Source: Streptomyces cinerochromogenes (GTDB taxonomy: Bacteria > Actinomycetota > Actinomycetes > Streptomycetales > Streptomycetaceae). Taken from it: 64,000 bases of DNA. Positions 44,281-51,769 of this stretch are shown here, piece after piece (position 1 is the stretch's first letter; each line of letters starts with the position of its first letter). The translations under genes and the position numbers were made by a program. Location: contig NZ_BMRM01000012.1 in the NCBI RefSeq assembly GCF_014648635.1, positions 124,001-188,000 of the forward strand. Direction: 5' to 3'. The notes below the pieces were generated by a model. The model ran no database searches. It saw only the letters and a program-made list of their open reading frames with translations, and was not told the DNA's origin.

Positions 44281-44300
44281 TCACTCCCGCCGGGCCACCG
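44281..44300. repeat. Right copy of exact 20-bp direct repeat
   Basis: Identical to 39770-39789. It forms the stop codon and last codons (VARRE) of the methyltransferase gene. Together the copies bracket the 4.5-kb GNAT-to-XRE module. Confidence 0.9.
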
Positions 44301-45021
44301 TGATGATCTCCGGGGACGTCGGGGTCAGCGGGCCCCGGTCCCAGTCGCCGTACTGCTCGGTCACGGTCAGGCCTGCCTCCGTGAGGAAGGAAGCCAGGGT
44401 GTCGGCGTCCAGGAAGCGGAGGACGCTGTGGTTGACCTGGGGGGCGGGCCAGACAGGGCCGGCGTAGGTCTCCGTGAAGTGGACCCGGCCGCGGTCCAGG
44501 CCCGTGCCCTGCACCTCGTGCCACACCCGCACCGGAGTGCCGTCGGCGGCGGTGATCTCGTGCACGCGGTCCGGGGTCCAGCGTTCCCAGGCCCGGGCGG
44601 CGGGGTTGCGGGTCTCGAAGACGAAGCGGCCGCCGCCGCGGAGGGCCGAGCGGGCGGCGTGCAGACAGGTCCGGATGTCGTCGTCCGTCAGCAGTTCCTG
44701 GAAGGCGTGCCCGGTCATGACGACGAGGTCGAAGTCGTGCTGCCACCGCCGGACCCGTACGTCGCCGAGGACCCACTCGATGTCGGGGCGAGCCCGCCGT
44801 GCCTGGACGAGCATCGCGGCGGCCGGATCGAGTCCCATCAGCCGCCCCCGGTGCCCCTCGGTCCGGGCCCGCCGCAGCAACTGCCCGGTGCCGCAGCCGA
44901 TGTCCAGCACGGACCCGGCCTCCCGCAGCAGACCCAGGTAGAAGTCGTCCCCCGGTCCCCAGGGGTTGAGGCGGTCGTAGAGCGCGGCGAGCGAGAGATC
45001 GGCAAAGACGTGATCCACCAC
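44281..45021 (-). CDS. SAM-dependent methyltransferase (class I)
   Basis: A 246-residue methyltransferase. Motif I is GSVLDIGCGTGQLLRRA, followed by RLMGLDPAAAMLVQARRA (motif II acidic residue), WVLGDVRVRRWQHDFDLVVMTGHAFQEL (post-II/IV) and LRGGGRFVFETRNPA (motif VI). The C-terminal half (PQVNHSVLRFLDADTLASFLTEAGLTVTEQYGDWDR) matches small-molecule methyltransferases; the substrate is unknown. GTG 45021 is chosen because the conserved N-terminus begins there, though no ribosome site is clear. A perfect 9-bp inverted repeat lies just upstream. Confidence 0.82.
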   Translation of the reverse strand: MVDHVFADLSLAALYDRLNPWGPGDDFYLGLLREAGSVLDIGCGTGQLLRRARTEGHRGRLMGLDPAAAMLVQARRARPDIEWVLGDVRVRRWQHDFDLVVMTGHAFQELLTDDDIRTCLHAARSALRGGGRFVFETRNPAARAWERWTPDRVHEITAADGTPVRVWHEVQGTGLDRGRVHFTETYAGPVWPAPQVNHSVLRFLDADTLASFLTEAGLTVTEQYGDWDRGPLTPTSPEIITVARRE

Positions 45022-45030
45022 CGCGGCAGT

Positions 45031-45059
45031 CTGACACACGATGCTGAACGGTGTGTCAG
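45031..45059. promoter_or_regulatory. Inverted repeat upstream of methyltransferase (candidate operator)
   Basis: CTGACACAC (45031-45039) and GTGTGTCAG (45051-45059) are perfect 9-bp arms separated by 11 bases, ten bases upstream of the methyltransferase start. Its position suits a repressor site for the methyltransferase promoter; the regulator is unknown. Confidence 0.55.
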
Positions 45060-45082
45060 GAAAACGGCACCCGGGCACAGAA

Positions 45083-45115
45083 GAGGGCCCGTGCCTTGGG
45101 GAGGCGCGGGCCCTC
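45083..45115. terminator. Terminator after second oligopeptide operon
   Basis: GAGGGCCCGTGCC and GGCGCGGGCCCTC pair (one mismatch) over a short loop, about 90 bases beyond the stop of the minus-strand operon that ends at 45203. Confidence 0.7.
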
Positions 45116-45202
45116 GTCCCCGGGACCGGACGTTCATGGGCTCGGGTCAATGGGCCGGTGAAAGTCCGCTCCGCAAGGGGGCGGCTGACGGAAAGGGGTG
45201 TG

Positions 45203-46261
45203 TCAGGCCGCCGCCTCGGGGTTCTTGGTGAGACCGTCCTTGGAGAGGCGCGGAGCGGGGACGGTGTCCGTCGTCTCGGGGTAGTGGCACGCCGTGAGGT
45301 GGCCCGGCTTGTTGCCCGCGGCCTCCACCAGCGGCGGCGCCTCCGTCGCGCACTTCTCGGTCGCCTTCCAGCACCGGGTGCGGAAGCGGCAGCCGGACGG
45401 CGGGTTGATCGGCGACGGCACGTCACCGGTCAGCCGGATGCGCTCGCGCGGCTCCTCGTCCACCGTCGCCTCGGGCACGGCGGACAGCAGGGCCCGCGTG
45501 TAGGGGTGGCGCGGGTTGTTGTAGAGGTCGTCGCGGTCGGCGATCTCCACGATCTTGCCGAGGTACATCACCGCGACGCGCTGGGAGAAGTGGCGGACGA
45601 TCGCCAGGTCGTGGGCGATGAAGACGAATGCGATGCCCAGGTCCTTCTGGACCTGCTGGAGCAGGTTGACCACCTGCGCCTGGATCGAGACGTCGAGCGC
45701 CGAGACCGGCTCGTCGGCGACGATCAGCTTCGGTTCCAGGGCGAGGGCCCGGGCGACACCGATGCGCTGGCGCTGGCCGCCGGAGAACTCGTGCGGGAAG
45801 CGGTTGTAGTGCTCCGGGTTCAGGCCGACCGTCTCCAGCAGCTCGCGCACGCGCTTCTCGTGGCCGCCGGGCGGGTTGATGCCGTTGATCTCCATCGGAC
45901 CGGAGATGATCTTGCCGACCGTCTGCCGCGGGTTCAGCGAGGCGTACGGGTCCTGGAAGATCATCTGGATCTCGGACCGGATCGGCGCCAGCTGCTTGCG
46001 GCCGGCGTGCGTGATGTCCTGCCCGCGGTAGGTGATCCGGCCGCCGGTCGGCTCCAGCAGGCGCGTGATGAGCCGGCCGGTGGTCGACTTGCCGCAGCCC
46101 GACTCGCCGACGAGGCCCAGGCTCTCGCCCTCGGCGACCTGGAAGTCCAGGCCGTCGACGGCCTGCACGGCGCCGACCGTCCGCTTGATGGGGAAGCCGC
46201 CCTTGATCGGGAAGTGCTTGGTGAGCCCGGAGACGTCCAGGAGGGGGGTGGTGCTGCTCAT
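45203..46261 (-). CDS. Oligopeptide ABC ATPase (OppF-like), second operon
   Basis: A 352-residue ATPase with Walker A GESGCGKST, signature FSGGQRQRIGVARAL, Walker B LIVADEPVSALD and C-terminal CRFRTRCWKATEKC. Long stretches are identical to bldKE (IRSEIQMIFQDPY, LNPEHYNRFPHEFSGG, IAFVFIAHDLAIVRHFSQR). It is the last gene of a minus-strand operon ordered as bldKABCDE. Recent duplication or gene conversion with bldKE is likely. Confidence 0.88.
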   Translation of the reverse strand: MSSTTPLLDVSGLTKHFPIKGGFPIKRTVGAVQAVDGLDFQVAEGESLGLVGESGCGKSTTGRLITRLLEPTGGRITYRGQDITHAGRKQLAPIRSEIQMIFQDPYASLNPRQTVGKIISGPMEINGINPPGGHEKRVRELLETVGLNPEHYNRFPHEFSGGQRQRIGVARALALEPKLIVADEPVSALDVSIQAQVVNLLQQVQKDLGIAFVFIAHDLAIVRHFSQRVAVMYLGKIVEIADRDDLYNNPRHPYTRALLSAVPEATVDEEPRERIRLTGDVPSPINPPSGCRFRTRCWKATEKCATEAPPLVEAAGNKPGHLTACHYPETTDTVPAPRLSKDGLTKNPEAAA

Positions 46262-46287
46262 GGTGGTGAAGTCCCGTCTGAAATCCG

Positions 46288-47313
46288 TCAGTGGGTGCGG
46301 GCGGCGGCGTAGTCGGTGAACAACTCGCGCTTCTGCTCCGGCGTCAGGTGGCAGGCCGCACCCCGCCCGTCCACGACCTCCAGCGCGGGCCGCTCGCTGG
46401 AGCACCGCCCGCCGGACACCTTGTCGGCGAACGCGCAGCGGGGGTGGAAGCGGCAGCCGGACGGCGGGTTGAGCAGGGAGGGCGGCGAGCCGGGGATCGG
46501 CGACAGGGGGACGTCGACCGGCCCGTCCAGCGCCGGCATCGAACCGAGCAGGCCGAGGGTGTACGGGTGCTGCGGGTCCCGCAGGACTTCCTTCTTCGTC
46601 CCGCGCTCCACGCACCGGCCGCCGTACATCACCAGCACGTCGTCCGCGATGTCCGCGATGACACCCAGGTCGTGCGTGATGAAGATGATCGCGGTGCCGA
46701 ACTCCTGCTGGAGGTCCTTCAGCAGGTCCATGATCTGCGCCTGGACCGTCACGTCGAGGGCCGTGGTCGGCTCGTCGGCGATGAGCAGCTCGGGGTCGCA
46801 GACCAGCGCCATGGCGATCATCGCGCGCTGGCGCATACCGCCGGAGAACTGGTGCGGGTAGTCGTCCACCCGGACGTCCGGCTGCGGGATGCCGACGCGG
46901 CGCAGCATCTCGATCGCGCGGACCCGGGCCTCGCGCTTGCTGCAGCCGGTGTGCTTCCGGTACGTCTCGCTGATCTGCGCGCCGATCGTGTGGTACGGCG
47001 ACAGGGAGGCCAGCGCGTCCTGGAAGATCATCGACATCTTGTTGCCGCGGAGCTGCTCCAGCTCCTTCTCGGTGGCGGTGATCAGCTCCTTGTCGTCGAG
47101 CAGGATCTCGCCGTCGAGGGCGGTGTTGCGCGGGTCGTGCAGGCCCAGGATCGCCATGTTGGTGACGGACTTGCCGGAGCCGGACTCGCCGACGATGCCG
47201 AGGGTCTTGCCCTTCTCCAGGTCGAAGGAGAGCCCGTCGACGGCCTTGACGATGCCGTCCTCGGTGGAGAAGTGCACCTTGAGGTCGCGGACGGAGAGGA
47301 AGGGGGTGCTCAT
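46288..47313 (-). CDS. Oligopeptide ABC ATPase (OppD-like), second operon
   Basis: A 341-residue ATPase. It opens MSTPFLSVRDLKVHFSTEDGIVKAVDGLSFDL, with Walker A GESGSGKS, Q-loop FQDALASLSPYHTIGAQI, signature FSGGMRQRAMIAMAL, Walker B LLIADEPTTALD and C-terminal CRFHPRCAFADKVSGGRC…ACHL. Closely similar to BldKD but with a different dimer and Q-loop neighbourhood. It follows the permease gene by 10 bases and precedes the OppF-like gene by 26. Confidence 0.88.
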   Translation of the reverse strand: MSTPFLSVRDLKVHFSTEDGIVKAVDGLSFDLEKGKTLGIVGESGSGKSVTNMAILGLHDPRNTALDGEILLDDKELITATEKELEQLRGNKMSMIFQDALASLSPYHTIGAQISETYRKHTGCSKREARVRAIEMLRRVGIPQPDVRVDDYPHQFSGGMRQRAMIAMALVCDPELLIADEPTTALDVTVQAQIMDLLKDLQQEFGTAIIFITHDLGVIADIADDVLVMYGGRCVERGTKKEVLRDPQHPYTLGLLGSMPALDGPVDVPLSPIPGSPPSLLNPPSGCRFHPRCAFADKVSGGRCSSERPALEVVDGRGAACHLTPEQKRELFTDYAAARTH

Positions 47314-47323
47314 GGGTCTCTCC

Positions 47324-48304
47324 TTAAGCGAGGCGCACGCGCGGGTCGATCAGGGCGTACACGGCGTCCACGATGATGTTGAAGACGACGATCGCGCCGG
47401 CGGCGACGAGGACGACACCGAGCAGCACCGGCAGGTCGTTGTTCTGGACCGCCTTCACCGAGAGCATGCCGAGGCCCTGGAGGCTGAAGGTCGACTCGGT
47501 GATGATCGCGCCGCCGAGCAGCACACCGAGGTCGAGGCCGAAGATGGTGATGATCGGGCCCATGGCGCCGCGCCAGGCGAACCGGAAGAACACTGTGCGG
47601 CGGGACAGGCCCTTGGCGCGGGCGGTGCGCACGTAGTCCTGCGTGAGCGACTCGACCATCTGGGAGCGCGTCATACGCGTGTAGTTGGCGGTGAAGATCA
47701 GCGACAGCACCAGCCACGGCACGAGCAGGCCCGAGAACCACTTGCCCGGGTTGTCCGTGAACGGTGTGTAGCTCGCCCGGTCGAGCAGGTGCATCTGGTC
47801 GACCAGGAGGTAGGTGGCGAAGACACCGACGACGTAGATCTGCATCGAGGACGCGACCAGCGAGGCGGAGCTGGCGATCTTGTCCAGGGGCTTGCCCTGC
47901 TTGACGGCGGCCAGCATGCCGGTGCCGACACCGAAGATCAGGAAGATGACGGCGGCACCCAGGGACAGGGAGACCGTGGTGGGGAAGCGGTCCAGGATGG
48001 TGTCCAGCACCGGCTCGCGGCTCTGGAAGGAGAAGCCCAGGCAGGGAGCGTCGCAGTGTCCGAACGAGCTGTAGTCCCGCCCCACGAACAGGCCCTTGAG
48101 CCATTCCCAGTACTGCACGGGGAGCGGGTCGGAAATCGCCAGGTTCTTCCGCACCAGGGCCAGCGTCTCTGGGGTGCAGACCTTGCCGCACGCGATGCGG
48201 GCGGGGTCGCGCGGAGCGGCGTAGAACAGGACGAACACCAGGGCACTGATGATCAGCAGGATCACCGCGGCGCCGAGGATCCGGCGGACGAGGAAGCGGA
48301 ACAT
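47324..48304 (-). CDS. Oligopeptide permease subunit (DppB-like), second operon
   Basis: A 326-residue permease: MFRFLVRRILGAAVILLIISALVFVLFYA, then the periplasmic Cys pairs (IACGKVCTPE, GHCDAPCLGF) at the same places as in BldKC, LGAAVIFLIFGVGTGMLAAV, and the EAA-type RTARAKGLSRRTVFFRFAWRGAM. Six helices predicted. The shared cysteine pattern supports common origin with bldKC. A hairpin separates it from the binding-protein gene. Confidence 0.87.
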   Translation of the reverse strand: MFRFLVRRILGAAVILLIISALVFVLFYAAPRDPARIACGKVCTPETLALVRKNLAISDPLPVQYWEWLKGLFVGRDYSSFGHCDAPCLGFSFQSREPVLDTILDRFPTTVSLSLGAAVIFLIFGVGTGMLAAVKQGKPLDKIASSASLVASSMQIYVVGVFATYLLVDQMHLLDRASYTPFTDNPGKWFSGLLVPWLVLSLIFTANYTRMTRSQMVESLTQDYVRTARAKGLSRRTVFFRFAWRGAMGPIITIFGLDLGVLLGGAIITESTFSLQGLGMLSVKAVQNNDLPVLLGVVLVAAGAIVVFNIIVDAVYALIDPRVRLA

Positions 48305-48346
48305 GGCAGTTGGGATTTCCTGACGGATGCCGTAGGGGGGTCAGAC

Positions 48347-48373
48347 GGCGGGGCGGCACCGGGCCGCCCCGCC
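48347..48373 (-). terminator. Intercistronic hairpin SBP-DppB, second operon
   Basis: An 11-bp perfect stem GGCGGGGCGGC / GCCGCCCCGCC with a 5-base loop, just after the binding-protein stop. It matches in position the bldKB-bldKC hairpin and likely sets binding-protein to permease ratio. Confidence 0.65.
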
Positions 48374-48387
48374 TAGGGGGCCGTACG

Positions 48388-50172
48388 TCAGGCCTTGACG
48401 AAGGTCTTGTACAGCAGGGTCGCGGAGAAGTTCGGGTCGAACTGGGCGCCGCCGACCTTGTTGCCGTAGACGTAGAAGCGACGCTGGTACGTCTCGGGGA
48501 TCATCGGGGCGACCTCCTCCATGATCCGCTTGTCGAGCGCGGCCCAGGCCTTGCCGGCCTCCTGCTGGTCCGGGATGACCGCGTTCTTCTTGATGGCCTC
48601 GTTGATCCAGTCGACGTTGGTCTGCGAGACGTTGTTCTTGCCGTTGCCGATCGCGTCGCCGTCGAGCAGCGGCTGGATCATCGTGTAGGCGGTCGGCCAG
48701 TCCGGGGACCAGCCGCCCCACATCACGTCGTAGGTGTTGTCGATCTGCTGGACCTGGTCGTAGTACGCCGTGGACTCCAGCGGCTTGATGACCGGGGTGA
48801 AGCCGGCCGCCTTCAGGGCGTTCTCGATGACGACCTTGGTCTTGTTGTAGGTCGGGTCGTTCGGGAAGGCGTAGACGATCTTCTGGCCGAGCGCGTTGGC
48901 CTCCTTCAGCAGCTTCTTCGCGGCCTCCGGGTCGCCCTGCGGCTTCTTCAGCTTGTTGTACACATCGGTCTTCTGGTAGCCGATGATGTCGGGGCTGAGG
49001 ACCGAGGTCGCGAAGTCACCGGCGGACGGGCCGCCGTAGATCTGCCGGATCTGCTGCAGCGGCCAGGCGTGGATGAGGGCCTGGCGGACCTTGAGGTCCG
49101 TGACGCGCTTGGTGTTGATCCAGTAGAAGTAGGTGCCGGTCAGCAGACCGTTGAAGGTGCGCTTCTTCAGGTCCGGGTCGGTGAGGACCTTCTGGATGCG
49201 CTCGGCGGGCACGCCCTTGTAGATGGAGACGCCGTAGGCGTCGTTGCCCTGGGAGGAGATGAGGCGGTCCACGCCGTCCAGCGTCTCGACACCGAAGGTG
49301 AACTCGAAGCCGTCCGGGTAGGCGTTGCGGATCGAGTCGGTCTTCGGGTCCCAGTGCTTGTTGCGGATCAGCACCATCGACTTGTCGGTGGTGTGGGCCT
49401 TGATCTTGTACGGGCCGGCGGCGACCGGCTTCTTGTCGTACTTCTCCTTGGTGTCCAGCTTCACCGGCACCGCGGCGTAGGAGTGCATGGCCAGGGTGAA
49501 GTTGAAGTCGGGCTTCGACTCGGCCAGCTTGAAGGTGATCGTCCGCTTCGCCTTGTCGATGGTGATCGCGTCGAGGTGCTTGCCCTTGTACGGGCCCTCG
49601 TACGCGTCACGCCACTTGCCGCCCTTGCCGGTCAGCGCACGCTGGGCGTAGTCGGCACCCTCGGTCACGAACGGCGCCCAGGCGCGCTCGAAGCCGTGGC
49701 GGACGTCCTCGACGGTCAGCTCGCTGCCGTCCTCCCACTTCAGACCCTCCTTCAGCGTGAAGGTCCAGGTCTTGTTGTCGTCCGAGGCCTTGCCGGTGTC
49801 GGTGGCCAGGTCGCCGACCAGCTTCTGCTTGCCCGAGGCGTCGATCTTGTAGCCGGTCAGGCAGCGGTGCAGCAGCAGCGCGACGGTGGAGTTGTACGCG
49901 AAGTAGATGCGCTGCGGGTCCAGGTGCGAGAAGTCGTCCGGGGCCAGGCCGTAGATCGTGCCGCCCGTCTTCGCGCCGGGGATCTCCGGGGCCGGGCCGG
50001 TGGAGTCGGCCGCGGTGCCGACGGTGACCTTGGCACCGGTGTACTCCGTGGCGCCGGCACTCGGGGTGCCGCCGCTGCCGCCCGCGTCACCGCTGCTGCA
50101 CGCGGACAGCACCGTCGTGCCCGCGGCCGCGACAGAGGTGGCGATCAGGAAGTTTCTGCGGGAAAAGGACAT
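48388..50172 (-). CDS. Oligopeptide-binding lipoprotein with Tat-like signal, second operon
   Basis: A 594-residue SBP family 5 lipoprotein. The signal MSFSRRNFLIATSVAAAG contains the twin-arginine motif SRRNFL and ends at the lipobox LSAC (Cys25), so export by Tat followed by lipidation is likely, unlike BldKB, whose signal lacks this motif. Fold blocks: SHLDPQRIYFAYNSTVALLLH, KPVAAGPYKIKAHTTDKSMVLIRN, VRQALIHAWPLQQI and a YQRRFYVYGNKVG tail. It aligns with BldKB in layout but is clearly diverged, suggesting a different peptide. Confidence 0.87.
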   Translation of the reverse strand: MSFSRRNFLIATSVAAAGTTVLSACSSGDAGGSGGTPSAGATEYTGAKVTVGTAADSTGPAPEIPGAKTGGTIYGLAPDDFSHLDPQRIYFAYNSTVALLLHRCLTGYKIDASGKQKLVGDLATDTGKASDDNKTWTFTLKEGLKWEDGSELTVEDVRHGFERAWAPFVTEGADYAQRALTGKGGKWRDAYEGPYKGKHLDAITIDKAKRTITFKLAESKPDFNFTLAMHSYAAVPVKLDTKEKYDKKPVAAGPYKIKAHTTDKSMVLIRNKHWDPKTDSIRNAYPDGFEFTFGVETLDGVDRLISSQGNDAYGVSIYKGVPAERIQKVLTDPDLKKRTFNGLLTGTYFYWINTKRVTDLKVRQALIHAWPLQQIRQIYGGPSAGDFATSVLSPDIIGYQKTDVYNKLKKPQGDPEAAKKLLKEANALGQKIVYAFPNDPTYNKTKVVIENALKAAGFTPVIKPLESTAYYDQVQQIDNTYDVMWGGWSPDWPTAYTMIQPLLDGDAIGNGKNNVSQTNVDWINEAIKKNAVIPDQQEAGKAWAALDKRIMEEVAPMIPETYQRRFYVYGNKVGGAQFDPNFSATLLYKTFVKA

Positions 50173-50211
50173 GGCTGGCCTGTTCTGCTGGAGGAACGAA
50201 GTGGTGCTGGA

Positions 50212-50242
50212 CCCCGGCCGGGCCCCGTCGCCGTGGCCGGGG
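50212..50242 (-). terminator. Intercistronic hairpin DppC-SBP, second operon
   Basis: CCCCGGCC (50212-50219) and GGCCGGGG (50235-50242) form an 8-bp stem with a 15-base loop between the permease stop and the binding-protein start. It could attenuate upstream transcription or stabilise the binding-protein message. Confidence 0.5.
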
Positions 50243-50250
50243 ATGACGCA

Positions 50251-51279
50251 TCAGCGCTTGGTCTTGGGGTCCAGGGCGTCGCGGACCGAGTCGCCGAGGA
50301 GGTTGAAGGCGACGACGAAGATCACCATCGACAGACCCGGGAAGAGCATGAAGGTGATGTCGTCCTGGTAGTACTTGGCACCGTTCTGGATCATCACGCC
50401 CCAGTCGGGGGTGGGATCCGTGAGGCCGACGCCGACGAAGGCGAGGCCCGCTTCCGCCGTGACGTACGTGGGGAGCAGAAGCGTGGACTGGATCAGGATC
50501 GGCGTCCACAGGTTGGGCAGCAGTTCCTTGAAGATGATGCGGGCCGGGGAGGCACCGGTCACCTTGGCCGCCTCGACGAACTCCCGCTCGCGCAGGGCGA
50601 GGACCTCGCCGCGCAGCAGACGGGCGATGGAGGCCCAGCCGAAGGCCGTCATCACGAGGATGAGGCTGGTGACGGTCAGCCAGACCGGCGTGTTCTCCTC
50701 GGAGGAGACGAAGATCGCCATGACCACCGGCCAGAAGGCGATGAAGAACAAGGTCTGCGGGAAGGCCAGCAGGATGTCGATCACGCGGCCGACGAGGTAG
50801 TCCGTCTTGCCGCCCAGGTAGCCGGCGGTGATGCCGATGACGACGCCGAGCAGGGTCGTCAGCAGGGCGGCCACCGCCGCGATCAGCAGCGAGTTGCGGA
50901 TGCCGTAGAGCAGGAACGTGAAGACGTCCCGCCCGAGCTGCGGCTCGATGCCGAACCAGAAGTCGGAGCTGATGCCGCCGTTCGGCTTGACCGGGAAGTT
51001 GAACTCGTTCAGCAGGCCCGGGGTGTTCATGCCGTAGGTGGTGTACGGGTCCTTGCCGTACACCTTGGCTATGAGCGGCGCGAGGATGCCGACGGCGAAG
51101 AAGAAGATCACCACAAAGGCGGATATGACGCCCGTCCGGTCCCGCTTGAAGCGGGTCCAGGCCAGCCGTCCCGGAGAGCGGCTTTCGCTGCCCTTGGGGG
51201 CGCCGGGCTTCGCCGATGCGGCGCTGTCCTTGTCGGTCACCTCAAGAGGGGCGGCCGGGGAAGGGGTTGCGGGGGTCAT
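50251..51279 (-). CDS. Oligopeptide permease subunit (DppC-like), second operon
   Basis: A 342-residue permease, first gene of the second operon. After a 35-residue cytoplasmic leader come RLAWTRFKRDRTGVISAFVVIFFFAVGILAPLIA (like BldKA LMWLRFKRDRTGVVCA), AALLTTLLGVVIGITAGYLGG, and EAA motif EAAKVTGASPARII. The C-terminus LLGDSVRDALDPK equals that of BldKA. ATG 51279 follows GGAG. Same position and family as bldKA, supporting operon duplication. Confidence 0.87.
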   Translation of the reverse strand: MTPATPSPAAPLEVTDKDSAASAKPGAPKGSESRSPGRLAWTRFKRDRTGVISAFVVIFFFAVGILAPLIAKVYGKDPYTTYGMNTPGLLNEFNFPVKPNGGISSDFWFGIEPQLGRDVFTFLLYGIRNSLLIAAVAALLTTLLGVVIGITAGYLGGKTDYLVGRVIDILLAFPQTLFFIAFWPVVMAIFVSSEENTPVWLTVTSLILVMTAFGWASIARLLRGEVLALREREFVEAAKVTGASPARIIFKELLPNLWTPILIQSTLLLPTYVTAEAGLAFVGVGLTDPTPDWGVMIQNGAKYYQDDITFMLFPGLSMVIFVVAFNLLGDSVRDALDPKTKR

Positions 51280-51769
51280 GATGCTCCGTGCCTTGTGGGT
51301 CAAGGCTCCGCAGGGCGCTCCCCTACGGGCTACGCCGGACTTTTTCAACGCAATTCATTCAAGGTCAATAAATTCTCGACCGCCTTGGTTGTCTCTTTAC
51401 CTTCTTTGCTCGCGCTTGATCATTCCGTAGCTACGCGGGTAGCGCGCCGTAATCAATCCGTGCTTCACATCGGACCAATCGGGCCAAACGGGCAAGGAGT
51501 TCGATATGCGGACGGTGGAGTGTCGAAATGCGTACATCACCGCCTCTCAATCCAACGTTTCAGCATCGTTACGTGACGATCTATTGCGCTCGGCGCCCAA
51601 GATCATCAGAGCGGCGGGCGGGCCGTGCCTGCATTCGGATGACGTGTCCCTCTAAAGATGGCTCAATCCGGCGGTGTGCATGAAGTATGCGCGGTATGTG
51701 TCTATATGACCGATAGTCGGTCCCGGCTCAGGGACGCAGGCCGGTCCCGGCTCAAGGAGGAGGCACGCC
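51280..51769. promoter_or_regulatory. 490-base divergent region between second and third oligopeptide operons
   Basis: A comparatively AT-rich gap carrying promoters for both operons. It holds a small inverted repeat ACCGATAGTCGGT (51709-51721) and a 13-base direct repeat CGGTCCCGGCTCA (51718-51730 and 51742-51754) next to the plus-strand ribosome site AAGGAGGAGG. I see no gene here. Confidence 0.5.

Noticed and set aside
39770..44300. Integrative element with its own integrase
   Set aside because: The direct repeats suggest insertion, but no integrase, excisionase, relaxase or replication gene lies between them; I do not call it a mobile element.
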